Source: Mycolicibacterium aromaticivorans JS19b1 = JCM 16368 (GTDB taxonomy: Bacteria > Actinomycetota > Actinomycetes > Mycobacteriales > Mycobacteriaceae). Taken from it: 64,000 nt of DNA. Position 1 is the stretch's first letter. Each line of letters starts with the position of its first letter. The stretch lies in contig NZ_JALN02000001.1 in the NCBI RefSeq assembly GCF_000559085.1, forward strand, positions 2,790,001-2,854,000, read 5' to 3'. Below, in pieces: positions 1-7,582 of this stretch. Both the position numbers and the translations under genes were made by a program. Under the pieces are notes generated by a model. The model saw only the letters and a program-made list of their open reading frames with translations. It was not told the DNA's origin and ran no database searches.

Positions 1-321
1 GGCATCGCGATCCCAGATGATCTGGATGCCGTAGAAGATCGAGATGAACAGCGCCGACTGGGCGATGATCCCGGGCGCCAGGAATTCCAGATACGGCACC
101 GAGCCGGTGTTGATGACGTGCAACCGGTTGAACGTCGTCCCGAAGATCAACAACCACAACGCCGGCTGCACCGTGCGAGTCAGCAGCTCGGTGCGGTCGT
201 GGCGCAGTTTCTGCAACTCGACCCAGGCGAACGTCTGCATCCGGGCGGCCATGCTGGGCACCCGCCGCCAGCCGCGGGGTGCCCGCAGCAGCCGGGTGCC
301 GGCCGTCGAATCAACCGGCAT
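1..321 (-). CDS. ABC-2 type transporter permease (N-terminal part)
   Basis: This is the first 107 codons of an integral-membrane exporter subunit; the rest lies beyond the window edge. The N-terminus is a short cytoplasmic stretch of about 40 residues (MPVDSTAGTRLL, then MAARMQTFAWVELQKL), followed by hydrophobic helices around residues 50-64 and 82-105, as in DrrB-like ABC-2 permeases. The start codon overlaps the end of the ATPase gene by 11 bases, so the two are translationally coupled. With the ATPase it would form a drug or lipid exporter controlled by the MarR gene upstream. The substrate cannot be read from the sequence. Confidence 0.82.
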   Translation of the reverse strand, partial: MPVDSTAGTRLLRAPRGWRRVPSMAARMQTFAWVELQKLRHDRTELLTRTVQPALWLLIFGTTFNRLHVINTGSVPYLEFLAPGIIAQSALFISIFYGIQIIWDRDA

Positions 322-1120
322 TGCGCGCCGCCTTCCGGCCGGCCCGGATCCCGCCGAGGCCGTTGTGCTCCACGGCGTCCTCGAGCCCCGATCCGGCGTA
401 ATGGCGAAACACATCCTCCAGGGATGCCTGCGGACCGACTTTCGCCTTGAGTTCGGCCGGTGTGCCCACGGCCCGCAGCCGGCCATGGTGCATCAGCGCC
501 ACCCGGTCGCAGAGCACGTCGGCTTCTTCCATGTAGTGGGTGGTCAGCAGCACCGTCATACCGAACTCCTGCTGCATGCTGTGCACCTGATCCCAAACAC
601 TGTCGCGGGCAATGGGATCCAGGCCCACGGTGGGTTCGTCGAGAATGAGCAGCGAGGGCTGGTTCACCAGGGCCTGGGCCAGCTCGAGCCTGCGGACCAT
701 GCCCCCGGAGTAGGTGTTGGCCAACCGGTCGGCGACATCGACCAGCTGCATAGCCGCCAGTGCCTCGTCGACCCGTCGCTTGCGCACCGCGCGCGGGACG
801 TCGTAGAGGCGGGCGAACCATTCGACGTTCTGCCTGCCGGTCAGTGCCGGTTCGATCGAAAGCTGTTGGGGCACATAGCCGAGGTTGTACCGGATGTCCA
901 TGGTGTCGCGTCGCGAGTCGAGTCCGAAGATGTGGACCTGACCGTGCTGAACCGGAGTCAGCGTGGTCAGAACGCGAACGACGGTGGTCTTGCCGGCTCC
1001 GTTGGGGCCCAGTAGACCTACCGTCTCGCCGGGTTGTACCTGCAACGTCAGATCGTCGACGGCGGTGAAGTCGCCGTAGCGGTGGGTCAGGTTCTGGCAG
1101 TCGATCGCCGGCGCGGTCAT
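311..1120 (-). CDS. ABC transporter ATP-binding protein, DrrA-like
   Basis: This cytoplasmic ATPase of 269 residues powers the neighbouring ABC-2 permease. Visible motifs are Walker A GPNGAGKTT near residue 40, a Q-loop region, signature YSGGMVRR near 140, Walker B LLILDEPTVGLDP near 160 and the switch histidine in TTHYMEEAD. The C-terminal extension of about 60 residues fits the daunorubicin-resistance (DrrA) type. Its start overlaps the MarR stop by four bases, so MarR, ATPase and permease form one operon. Drug export is inferred from family and regulator; the natural substrate is unknown. Confidence 0.93.
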   Translation of the reverse strand: MTAPAIDCQNLTHRYGDFTAVDDLTLQVQPGETVGLLGPNGAGKTTVVRVLTTLTPVQHGQVHIFGLDSRRDTMDIRYNLGYVPQQLSIEPALTGRQNVEWFARLYDVPRAVRKRRVDEALAAMQLVDVADRLANTYSGGMVRRLELAQALVNQPSLLILDEPTVGLDPIARDSVWDQVHSMQQEFGMTVLLTTHYMEEADVLCDRVALMHHGRLRAVGTPAELKAKVGPQASLEDVFRHYAGSGLEDAVEHNGLGGIRAGRKAARNAG

Positions 1121-1560
1121 GATCGTTTCTCCTGCAGTGTCGCGGTGAGGGCGGCGAGGACCCGCATGCCCTCGGCCAGGGCGCGGGCGTCGTCGTCGAG
1201 CTGGTCGAGTGCTTGGGACAGTGCCGCTCGCCGGGCGGCCCGCGAGGCATCAGCGAGTTTCTGCGCCGGCGGGGTGAGGGTCAGACGGCCGACGCGCCGG
1301 TCGTCGGGGTCGGGGTTGCGAGTGAGCAGTCCGTCGGATGACAGCTTGGACACCAGCGTGGACGCGGTGTTGGCGGCCAGGCCGAGTTCGGCGGCGGCCG
1401 CGCTGACCGAAATCCCCGGCTGCCGCGCGACCAGTCGCAACAGCTCGGCCTGGGATTCGGTCAATCCGGCGAAGGAGGTACCCGCTGTGCGGCGGACCGT
1501 GCGCCGGAACCGGCCGACTGTGCCGAACAACTCGGCGACGAGATCGGTGCGGAGGCTCAC
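1117..1560 (-). CDS. MarR family transcriptional regulator
   Basis: This 147-residue winged-helix regulator has the MarR layout: an N-terminal dimerisation helix, a helix-turn-helix around residues 50-75 (ISVSAAAAELGLAANTASTL) and a wing ending in DPDDRRVGRLTLT. The DxRxxR-like wing motif is clear. It is the first gene of the exporter operon, with four-base overlap to the ATPase gene, so it probably represses its own operon and is relieved by a compound the pump exports. A perfect inverted repeat lies directly upstream of its start, where a MarR dimer would be expected to bind. Confidence 0.92.
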   Translation of the reverse strand: MSLRTDLVAELFGTVGRFRRTVRRTAGTSFAGLTESQAELLRLVARQPGISVSAAAAELGLAANTASTLVSKLSSDGLLTRNPDPDDRRVGRLTLTPPAQKLADASRAARRAALSQALDQLDDDARALAEGMRVLAALTATLQEKRS

Positions 1561-1567
1561 CCCACCA

Positions 1568-1592
1568 ACTTAGCTCTGTTCCAGAGCTAAGT
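1568..1592. promoter_or_regulatory. Probable MarR operator (perfect 10-bp inverted repeat)
   Basis: ACTTAGCTCT, a five-base spacer GTTCC and AGAGCTAAGT form a perfect inverted repeat, eight bases before the MarR start. Position and symmetry match a MarR autorepression site. It overlaps the last six bases of the upstream phosphodiesterase gene. Confidence 0.6.
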
Positions 1593-2087
1593 CTTCTCAA
1601 TGCGGTGCTGCTGCACGTCGGCCAGCACCCCCGGCCGGGTCACAACGGTCATGTATGTGCAGAACGGCTGACGGCGACGGTCGGTCGGCGAGCCCGGATT
1701 CAGCAGCCGCAGGCCGGTCTTCGCAGTGGTGTCCCACGGGATGTGGCTGTGGCCGAACACCAGCACATCGGTGTGCGGATACTGCTGCGCCATCCGGGCT
1801 TCCCGACCCGACGCGGCCCCGGTCTCGTGCACGACGGTGAAGCGCAGGTCGTCCAACGTCACGTCGGCGCGCTCGGGTAACCGCGACCGCAGGTCGGGGC
1901 CGTCGTTGTTGCCCCAGCAGGCGATCAGGCGACGAGAGCGCGCCGACAGCTCGTCGAGCAGGCCCACCTCGACCCAGTCGCCGGCGTGGATGACGACGTC
2001 GCAGTGCTCGACCTCGTGCCACACCTGCGCCGGAAGATCGCGGGCGCGCTTCGGAATATGAGTGTCGGCCAACAACAGCAGACGCAT
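1587..2087 (-). CDS. YfcE/MJ0936-type metallophosphoesterase
   Basis: This 166-residue enzyme has the calcineurin-like phosphodiesterase motifs in order: DTH near the N-terminus (LADTHIPK), GDW near residue 37, GNND near residue 60, a histidine in VVHETG and the GHSH motif near 118. These ligate two metals, usually manganese. The size fits small bacterial phosphodiesterases of the YfcE type, which act in vitro on bis-p-nitrophenyl phosphate or 2',3'-cyclic nucleotides. The physiological substrate is not known. It precedes the MarR operon on the same strand, but the MarR operator at its 3' end suggests separate transcription. Confidence 0.88.
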   Translation of the reverse strand: MRLLLLADTHIPKRARDLPAQVWHEVEHCDVVIHAGDWVEVGLLDELSARSRRLIACWGNNDGPDLRSRLPERADVTLDDLRFTVVHETGAASGREARMAQQYPHTDVLVFGHSHIPWDTTAKTGLRLLNPGSPTDRRRQPFCTYMTVVTRPGVLADVQQHRIEKT

Positions 2088-2107
2088 GGGCTGATCCTTA
2101 CAGAAGC

Positions 2108-2278
2108 TCAGCGCTCGCTGCGTGCCTCTGCTCCGGTCTCGCCGGCGTCGAACGTGTCGTCTGGACCGGTCTGGCCGACGTAGCTGCCGTCGTCGCCATC
2201 CTTACCGGCTCGCGACGAGGCGACCTTCGGGTCCTCCTGGACGTCCTCTTCACTCCGGTCGTCTGTCGGTTTCGTCAT
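2108..2278 (-). CDS. Small acidic hydrophilic protein
   Basis: This 56-codon frame begins MTKPTDDRSEEDVQEDPKV and ends EAGARSER-like (GETGAEARSER). It is strongly acidic, rich in Asp, Glu and Gly, has no hydrophobic stretch and is probably disordered. Codon third positions are largely G or C. It lies upstream of the phosphodiesterase on the same strand, 20 bases away. Short acidic proteins of this sort are often annotated in mycobacteria without a function. No family is recognised, and coding status rests on composition and position only. Confidence 0.55.
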   Translation of the reverse strand: MTKPTDDRSEEDVQEDPKVASSRAGKDGDDGSYVGQTGPDDTFDAGETGAEARSER

Positions 2279-2368
2279 CAGGCCGGGTTACCCCATTGGT
2301 TGAGCGCTTACGCCGCATATTTCACCTGATTGCCGAACGTCAGCGCCCACTCAACGCTTTACGCTGGG

Positions 2369-2674
2369 ATGACTATGGACAGCGACGACGTCGAGAAGAG
2401 CTGGCACGACCCGGCAACCTTCCGGGCTGCGGTGATGTACGTCGTCTCCGTCGTCGTGGTCGCTGCCGTGGCGTTCGCGGCGACTGTGGTCTGGCACTCG
2501 CTGATCGCGGGAGTGCTGGTGCCGGTGATCCTGTTCACCGGTGGGGTCGGCGCGTTCATCAAGACCTATCGGGTGTGGCGCGCCGAGGGCACCTGGCCGA
2601 TCTGGCAGGGCGCAGGCTGGTTCCTGCTGGCCCTGATGCTGCTGTGCCTGGGCGTGCCCGTGTCGGTGTGGTGA
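2369..2674 (+). CDS. Small two-helix membrane protein
   Basis: A 101-residue protein with an acidic N-terminal tail (MTMDSDDVEKSW), a long hydrophobic helix at about residues 19-43, a second at about 46-57 and a C-terminal helix (WFLLALMLLCLGVPVSVW). It looks like a small inner-membrane protein of two or three helices. The ATG chosen is the first of two close in-frame ATGs (the other is two codons on); an upstream TTG in frame is less likely. No family was recognised and no function can be given. It sits 25 bases before the CoA-transferase gene on the same strand and may be cotranscribed. Confidence 0.7.
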   Translation: MTMDSDDVEKSWHDPATFRAAVMYVVSVVVVAAVAFAATVVWHSLIAGVLVPVILFTGGVGAFIKTYRVWRAEGTWPIWQGAGWFLLALMLLCLGVPVSVW

Positions 2675-2699
2675 GCAGGTCACCCGCCATACTCATCGG

Positions 2700-3908
2700 G
2701 TGAGCGCATCTGATGACCTGCCGTTGGCGGGTGTCCGCATCGTCGAGATCTCCAGCTTCGTGGCGGTTCCGCTCGCCGGTATGACGCTGGCTCAACTGGG
2801 CGCCGACGTCATCCGCGTCGACCCCATCGGCGGCGCTGCCGACTACACGCGCTGGCCACTGACGGAGGCCGGGGACAGCATCTATTGGGCAGGCTTGAAC
2901 AAGAGCAAGCGCTCGATGGCCGCCGACATGCGCTCCGAGCTTGGGCAGCAACTGGTCGCCCGGCTGATCGCGGACGCGGGCATACTGATCACCAATGTTG
3001 CCGGGCGACAATGGCATTCCTACAACGAGCTGAGCGCCATCCGCCCCGACCTCATCCATCTGGAAGTGGTCGGCCGCGGGGACGGGTCCACCGGGGTGGA
3101 CTACACCGTCAACGCCGCCACCGGATTTCCTCTGGTCACGGGGTCGCCGGACCAGGGCGGTCCGGTCAACCACGTGCTGCCGGCCTGGGATGTCAGCTGC
3201 GGACTGTATGCCGCGCTGGCCGTCCTGGTGGCGCTGCGCCGAAGGGATGCGACGGGGACGGGCAGCCGCATCCGGCTGCCGCTCGACGATGTCGCGCTGG
3301 CCACCGCGGCCAACCTCGGTTTTCTCACCGAGCCGATGGTCAACGGCACCCAACGACCGCGCCTGGGCAATGCGATCTACGGCCAGTACGGTCAGGACTA
3401 CACCAGCAGCGACGGGGCCACCTTCATGCTGGTCGCGCTGACCAATCGGCACTTCCGTGACCTGACCGAGCTCACCGGGACGACGAAAGCTGTTGCCGCC
3501 GTGGCCGAAGCGCTGGGCGCCGACTTCGCCGACGAGGGCCAGCGCTACGAGCACCGGGCAGTGCTGACCGGCCTGTTCGCGCCGTGGTTCCGAAGCCACA
3601 CCGCCGACGAGGTGAGCGCGGCGCTGTCGGCCAGCTCGGTGTTGTGGGACCGCTACCTCGACTTCGCCGAGGTCTCGAAAGATCCTCGCGTGACGGCGAA
3701 TCCGTTGTTCAGCGCGGTGGAGCAGCCCAGGATCGGCACCTACCTGGCGCCGGGGCTGCCGATGTCGGTCGACGGTGCGCACATCGCCGCCCAGCCCGCA
3801 CCCGCGCTCGGCGACCACACCGCGGCCGTGCTGGCCGAGCTCGGGCTCACCAACGACGAGATCACCGAGATGCTCGAATCCGGCACTGTCGCAACGGGAT
3901 CAGCGTGA
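2700..3908 (+). CDS. CaiB/BaiF (family III) CoA-transferase
   Basis: This 402-residue protein begins with the family III signature (LAGVRIVEISSFVAVPLAGMTLAQLGADVI) and carries the expected aspartate in PAWDVSCGLYAAL, the residue that forms the acyl-enzyme anhydride in this family. Such enzymes move CoA between an organic acid and a donor acid, commonly in carnitine, bile-acid, oxalate or aromatic-acid metabolism. The start is GTG, with a likely leaderless arrangement. Its stop overlaps the GTG of the thioesterase gene by four bases, so the two are coupled. With the thioesterase and nearby acyl-CoA dehydrogenase it forms an acyl-CoA processing group; the acid is unknown. Confidence 0.9.
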   Translation: MSASDDLPLAGVRIVEISSFVAVPLAGMTLAQLGADVIRVDPIGGAADYTRWPLTEAGDSIYWAGLNKSKRSMAADMRSELGQQLVARLIADAGILITNVAGRQWHSYNELSAIRPDLIHLEVVGRGDGSTGVDYTVNAATGFPLVTGSPDQGGPVNHVLPAWDVSCGLYAALAVLVALRRRDATGTGSRIRLPLDDVALATAANLGFLTEPMVNGTQRPRLGNAIYGQYGQDYTSSDGATFMLVALTNRHFRDLTELTGTTKAVAAVAEALGADFADEGQRYEHRAVLTGLFAPWFRSHTADEVSAALSASSVLWDRYLDFAEVSKDPRVTANPLFSAVEQPRIGTYLAPGLPMSVDGAHIAAQPAPALGDHTAAVLAELGLTNDEITEMLESGTVATGSA

Positions 3909-4705
3909 GCGCGCTTTCCCGGCTGCTGACCGTCACCGGCGATGGGTCCGGCGCGTTCGTCGGAGGCGCGAGCGGGCCGCCGGATAAACGCGCCTACGGC
4001 GGTCACCTCGCCGCACAGGCCATGGCCGCGGCCTGCCACACCGTCGACGCGGACAAGGCGCCGACCAGCCTGCACGTCCAGTTCCTGCGCGGCGGAGACG
4101 CGGGTGCGCCGGTCTACTACGAAGTCGACCACGTCTACGACGGCCGCACCACGGCATCGCGGCGGGTGCTGGCCCGCCAGGATGGGCGGCTGCTGACCAC
4201 CGCCACCATCTCGTTCTCCGCCGCGGCGGACGGTCCCGAGCACGCTGCAACGGCGACCGCGTCCGGTGATCCCGAGCAGCTGCCCGCCACCGGGCCCATC
4301 GGCCCGGCGCCGTCACTGCCGCTCGACGAGATCGACATCCGCACCGACGATGACCGCGGCACAGGCGAATTCGTGCGCCGGCTGTGGTGGCGGGTCACCG
4401 TGCCGCTGGACGGTCCGGCATGGCTGGGCGCCTGCGCGGCGGTCTATGTCACCGATATCTACGGCATCGATCCGGTACTGCAGGTGCACGGCCACTCGAT
4501 GGTCGACCGCAGCCACCGCACCGCGACCACCGACTCGTCCATCTGGTTCCACCGGGCGATCGATGCCGGCCAGTGGAACCTGCTGGAATCACGGTCCCCG
4601 GCCGCCGCGCGGGGCCGTGGTGTGGTGACGTTGAACCTCTACGACGCCGACAAGGTGCTGACCGCCACCCTGGTTCAAGAAGGGCTGGCGATCGTCCGCT
4701 CCTGA
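3905..4705 (+). CDS. Acyl-CoA thioesterase, TesB-like double hotdog
   Basis: This 266-residue protein hydrolyses an acyl-CoA to free acid and CoA. The N-terminal hotdog carries YGGHLAAQAM with its central helix, and the C-terminal hotdog ends in HSMVDRSHRTATTDSSIWFHR and LLESRSPAAARGRG, typical of acyl-CoA thioesterase II. The start is the GTG overlapping the CoA-transferase stop; an open frame continues upstream inside that gene but has no family similarity there. The last 31 bases overlap the convergent TetR gene. Thioesterase plus CoA-transferase suggests control over one acyl-CoA pool. Confidence 0.88.
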   Translation: MSALSRLLTVTGDGSGAFVGGASGPPDKRAYGGHLAAQAMAAACHTVDADKAPTSLHVQFLRGGDAGAPVYYEVDHVYDGRTTASRRVLARQDGRLLTTATISFSAAADGPEHAATATASGDPEQLPATGPIGPAPSLPLDEIDIRTDDDRGTGEFVRRLWWRVTVPLDGPAWLGACAAVYVTDIYGIDPVLQVHGHSMVDRSHRTATTDSSIWFHRAIDAGQWNLLESRSPAAARGRGVVTLNLYDADKVLTATLVQEGLAIVRS

Positions 4706-5340
4706 GAACGCGACCGGCGAGCCTGCCGCTCTGTCGCCAACGCCCGGGTCTCGTCGGACAACGGCGCCCCCAGCATCGCGGCGACGGTGTCGACCAGATG
4801 ACTGATGAACAACCGGTCGTCGGCGTGCGGCGCGGTGGCTGCGCGCCGGCCCAACTCAACCGCGGCATACACCAGTGCACCCAGCCGCGGGTGCAGCGTG
4901 ACAGCCACCGGATCGAGCATGGGCTCCAACAAGGCGCGCCAGCGCTGCAGGCTGCCGGAGCGCCCGGTCAGGTCGAACGACGGCACCGGCCGGTTCAGCA
5001 GGTCGGCGTGGACGCGCAGGAACGCCGGACCGCCGTCGGGATCGGCCAGCTTGGCAGCCAGCGGGCGGACCAGCGCCGAGGCCATCGCCCGCATCGACGC
5101 CCCGGTCTCGCCCTCGATGCCGTCCAACAGGGCATCTCGGCGTGCGTCGACCACCGGCAGGTGCTTGTCGGCGATCGCCGCGAGCACCCCGGCGCGGTCG
5201 GTGAAGTGGTACTGCACCGCCATCACATTGCGGGCACCCGCCTCGCGGGCGATCTCCCGCAGGCTGACCGCGTCGACCCCGCGTTCGGCGAACAACCGCT
5301 CGGCGGTGGCCACCAGATTGGCCGAGGTGTCGGCGGCCAT
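4675..5340 (-). CDS. TetR family transcriptional regulator
   Basis: A 221-residue regulator with an N-terminal helix-turn-helix: ERLFAERGVDAVSLREIAREAG followed by VMAVQYHFTDRAG, close to the TetR pattern in which the recognition helix ends at a Tyr-His-Phe. The C-terminal half is helical and presumably binds an acyl-CoA or related ligand. It lies 11 bases downstream of the acyl-CoA dehydrogenase gene on the same strand, so it is cotranscribed with it and probably controls this fatty-acid or acyl-CoA locus. The Arg-rich tail (ERQARRSRSQER) is unusual but short. Confidence 0.88.
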   Translation of the reverse strand: MAADTSANLVATAERLFAERGVDAVSLREIAREAGARNVMAVQYHFTDRAGVLAAIADKHLPVVDARRDALLDGIEGETGASMRAMASALVRPLAAKLADPDGGPAFLRVHADLLNRPVPSFDLTGRSGSLQRWRALLEPMLDPVAVTLHPRLGALVYAAVELGRRAATAPHADDRLFISHLVDTVAAMLGAPLSDETRALATERQARRSRSQERTIASPS

Positions 5341-5351
5341 TTAGCGCGCCG

Positions 5352-6647
5352 TCACAGCTGGGCGACCTCGTGTTCGAGCAGTTCGGCCAGCTTGGCCTGG
5401 GCAGCCGCCCGCCGGGTCGGGATGTGCTGCGACGGGAACAGGGTGTGGACGGGCTCGTACTCCTTGAGTGTGCGACGCGCGACGGTCAGCTTGTGCACCT
5501 CGGTCGGACCGTCGGCGATCGCCAGGGATTCCGCGCCAACCAACATTTTCACGAACGGCATCTCGTCGGAAACACCCAGTGCCCCATGCAAATGCATGGC
5601 CCGCTGGACCACGTCATGCAACACCTGCGGCATCGCGACCTTCACCGCGGCGATGTCGCGGCGCACCTTCTGATAGTCGTGATACTTGTCGATCTTCCAC
5701 GCGGTGCGCAACACCAGCAGCCGGAACTGTTCGATCTGGATCCAGCTGTCGGCAATCTTCTCCTGCGTCATCTGGTAGTCGCCGAGGGGACCGCTGCGGG
5801 TCCGGCGTGACACCGCCCGCTCGCACATCATGTCGAATGCCTTGCGGGCCAACGCAATTGTCCGCATGGCGTGGTGGACGCGGCCGCCGCCGAGTCGCGT
5901 CTGCGCGATCGCGAAGGCCTGCCCCTCGCCACCGAGCACGTGATCGGCAGGCACCCGGACATCGTTGTAGCGGATGTAGCCGTGACCCGCGCGGTCGTCG
6001 GACTCGCCGCCGACGCCGACGTTGCGGATGATCTCGATGCCCGGGGTCTCGGCCGGCACGATGAACAGCGACATCTTCTGATGCGTGCGGGCGTCCGGAT
6101 TGGTCACCACCATGACTATGAAGAAGCTGGCGTTGCGGGCGTTGGAGGAAAACCACTTCTCGCCGTTGATGACCCACTCGTCACCGTCGCGCTCGGCATG
6201 GGTGGTGAACAGGCCGGGATCCGAACCGCCATGCGGCTCGGTCATCGAGTAACAGGACGAGATCTCACCGTCGAGCAGCGGCTGCAGGTAGCGCTTCTTC
6301 TGCTCCTCGGTGCCGAACATGGCGAGGATCTCGGCATTGCCGGAATCCGGCGCCTGTGAACCGAAAACCGAAGGTGCCCAACGGGAGCGGCCGACGATCT
6401 CGTTGAGCAACGCCAACTTGACCTGGCCGTAGCCCTGGCCGCCGAGCTCCGGGCTCAGGTGCGCCGCCCACAGCCCCTGCTCGCGGACCGCCTGTTGCAG
6501 CGGACGCAGCACCCGCAGCACCTGCGGGTTGGTCTTCTCGTACGGGTCCAGCGGGGCGAAGTCCAGCGGTTCGAGCTTGTCCTGCATGAACTCCTCGACC
6601 CAGTCGAGCTTCTTCTGGTACTCGGGGTCGGTTTCGAAATCCCACAT
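5352..6647 (-). CDS. Acyl-CoA dehydrogenase
   Basis: This 431-residue FAD enzyme oxidises an acyl-CoA to the trans-2-enoyl-CoA. The middle beta domain shows CYSMTEPHGGSDPG, the FAD-binding signature, and WVINGEKWFSSNA. The C-terminal helical domain includes LHGALGVSDEMPF and the closing ADGPTEVHKLTVARR segment. Length and motifs fit the large group close to ACAD10/11, which is common in mycobacteria and acts on long or branched chains. It heads an operon with the TetR gene and is divergent from the PRC-barrel gene. Chain specificity cannot be read. Confidence 0.92.
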   Translation of the reverse strand: MWDFETDPEYQKKLDWVEEFMQDKLEPLDFAPLDPYEKTNPQVLRVLRPLQQAVREQGLWAAHLSPELGGQGYGQVKLALLNEIVGRSRWAPSVFGSQAPDSGNAEILAMFGTEEQKKRYLQPLLDGEISSCYSMTEPHGGSDPGLFTTHAERDGDEWVINGEKWFSSNARNASFFIVMVVTNPDARTHQKMSLFIVPAETPGIEIIRNVGVGGESDDRAGHGYIRYNDVRVPADHVLGGEGQAFAIAQTRLGGGRVHHAMRTIALARKAFDMMCERAVSRRTRSGPLGDYQMTQEKIADSWIQIEQFRLLVLRTAWKIDKYHDYQKVRRDIAAVKVAMPQVLHDVVQRAMHLHGALGVSDEMPFVKMLVGAESLAIADGPTEVHKLTVARRTLKEYEPVHTLFPSQHIPTRRAAAQAKLAELLEHEVAQL

Positions 6648-6695
6648 GGTGGCGTCCTCAGATCGGCAGCGTTAAGGCGGCGCGATCATAACTTC

Positions 6696-6730
6696 ATGCA
6701 TCTGCATTAATCAATGACCTGCGATCGCAG
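6696..6730. promoter_or_regulatory. Two palindromes in a divergent promoter region
   Basis: ATGCA-TC-TGCAT (12 bases) is followed 11 bases later by the perfect palindrome CTGCGATCGCAG. Both lie between the divergent acyl-CoA dehydrogenase and PRC-barrel genes. Either could be a TetR site, but short GC-rich palindromes occur by chance and neither has been tied to a regulator. Confidence 0.3.
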
Positions 6731-6757
6731 ACCCACCAGATCAGGCATGCTTCCAGC

Positions 6758-7582
6758 GTGCTGTTGCTCAGCCGGATCACCGGCCAGGACGTGCGGGCGG
6801 CCGGTGATCGGGTCATCGGCCGACTGGCTGATCTGACGGTGCTCCTCAGCCAGCCGTCGGGACGCCTTCTCGTCGAGCGGTTACTGATCACCCGCCGCCA
6901 GGCCCCCCCGCTACTGGTGCCGTGGGGCCAGGTCATCGGCTTCGAGCGCGACAGACTCACGATCGCCGAGGACGTCGAGGGCGGAGACTTCGAGTTGCGT
7001 GAGCACGAAATCCGGCTGGTGCGAGACGTATTGGACACCCAGGTCGTCGACGTCGTGGGACAGCGGCTGGCCCGCGTAGCCGACGTGGTGCTGACGCGGA
7101 CAGACGCCCACCGCCTCGAACTGGTCGGTGTGGAGGTCGGTTTCGGCGCGGTGCTGCGGCGCCTGCAGTTGGAGCCGCTCGGTGTGCGCGTCGGTCGTGA
7201 CGTCGTCGACTGGGCTGACATCCACCTGACCTCCGAACGCGGCCACGCCGCCCAGCTTGCCTGCCCGCGCTCGGCCGTGCACCACCTCGACCCCCGTGGT
7301 CTGGCGGCGCTGGTCAGCCGGGTGGACACCGAATCGGCCACCGAGATACTTGCGGTCAGAGGTCCCCGGCTGGCGGCCGACGTCGTTCGCGCCGCGCACC
7401 CGTCGGTGGCTGAACGTGTCCTGCGCGCGATGCCGAGCGCGCACGCCGCACAGATCGTGGCAGCCATGTCCGACGAGCACGCGGGCCGGTGGCGCGAGCG
7501 GCTCAGGCGTGCGCCCGGCCGGCACTTCCTGCGTTCGCGGGTGTGGCCGCGGCGCCGGCACGTGGGCGACGTGACGTCATGA
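6758..7582 (+). CDS. PRC-barrel / MgtE N-domain protein
   Basis: This soluble 274-residue protein has two PRC-barrel-like repeats (SRITGQDVRAAGDRVIGRLADL near the start and LVRDVLDTQVVDVVGQRLARVADV near residue 90). They are followed, at about 165-250, by tandem helical segments (DPRGLAALVSRVDTESATEIL, then MPSAHAAQIVAAMSD) like the intracellular N domain of MgtE magnesium channels. In MgtE that domain senses cytosolic magnesium. It overlaps the NRAMP gene by four bases, so it is probably a regulatory partner of that transporter. The GTG start looks leaderless. The C-terminus is strongly basic. Confidence 0.82.
   Translation: MLLLSRITGQDVRAAGDRVIGRLADLTVLLSQPSGRLLVERLLITRRQAPPLLVPWGQVIGFERDRLTIAEDVEGGDFELREHEIRLVRDVLDTQVVDVVGQRLARVADVVLTRTDAHRLELVGVEVGFGAVLRRLQLEPLGVRVGRDVVDWADIHLTSERGHAAQLACPRSAVHHLDPRGLAALVSRVDTESATEILAVRGPRLAADVVRAAHPSVAERVLRAMPSAHAAQIVAAMSDEHAGRWRERLRRAPGRHFLRSRVWPRRRHVGDVTS

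Noticed and set aside
2559..3818. Long minus-strand frame over the CoA-transferase gene
   Set aside because: The plus strand carries clear family III CoA-transferase motifs; the antisense frame has none.
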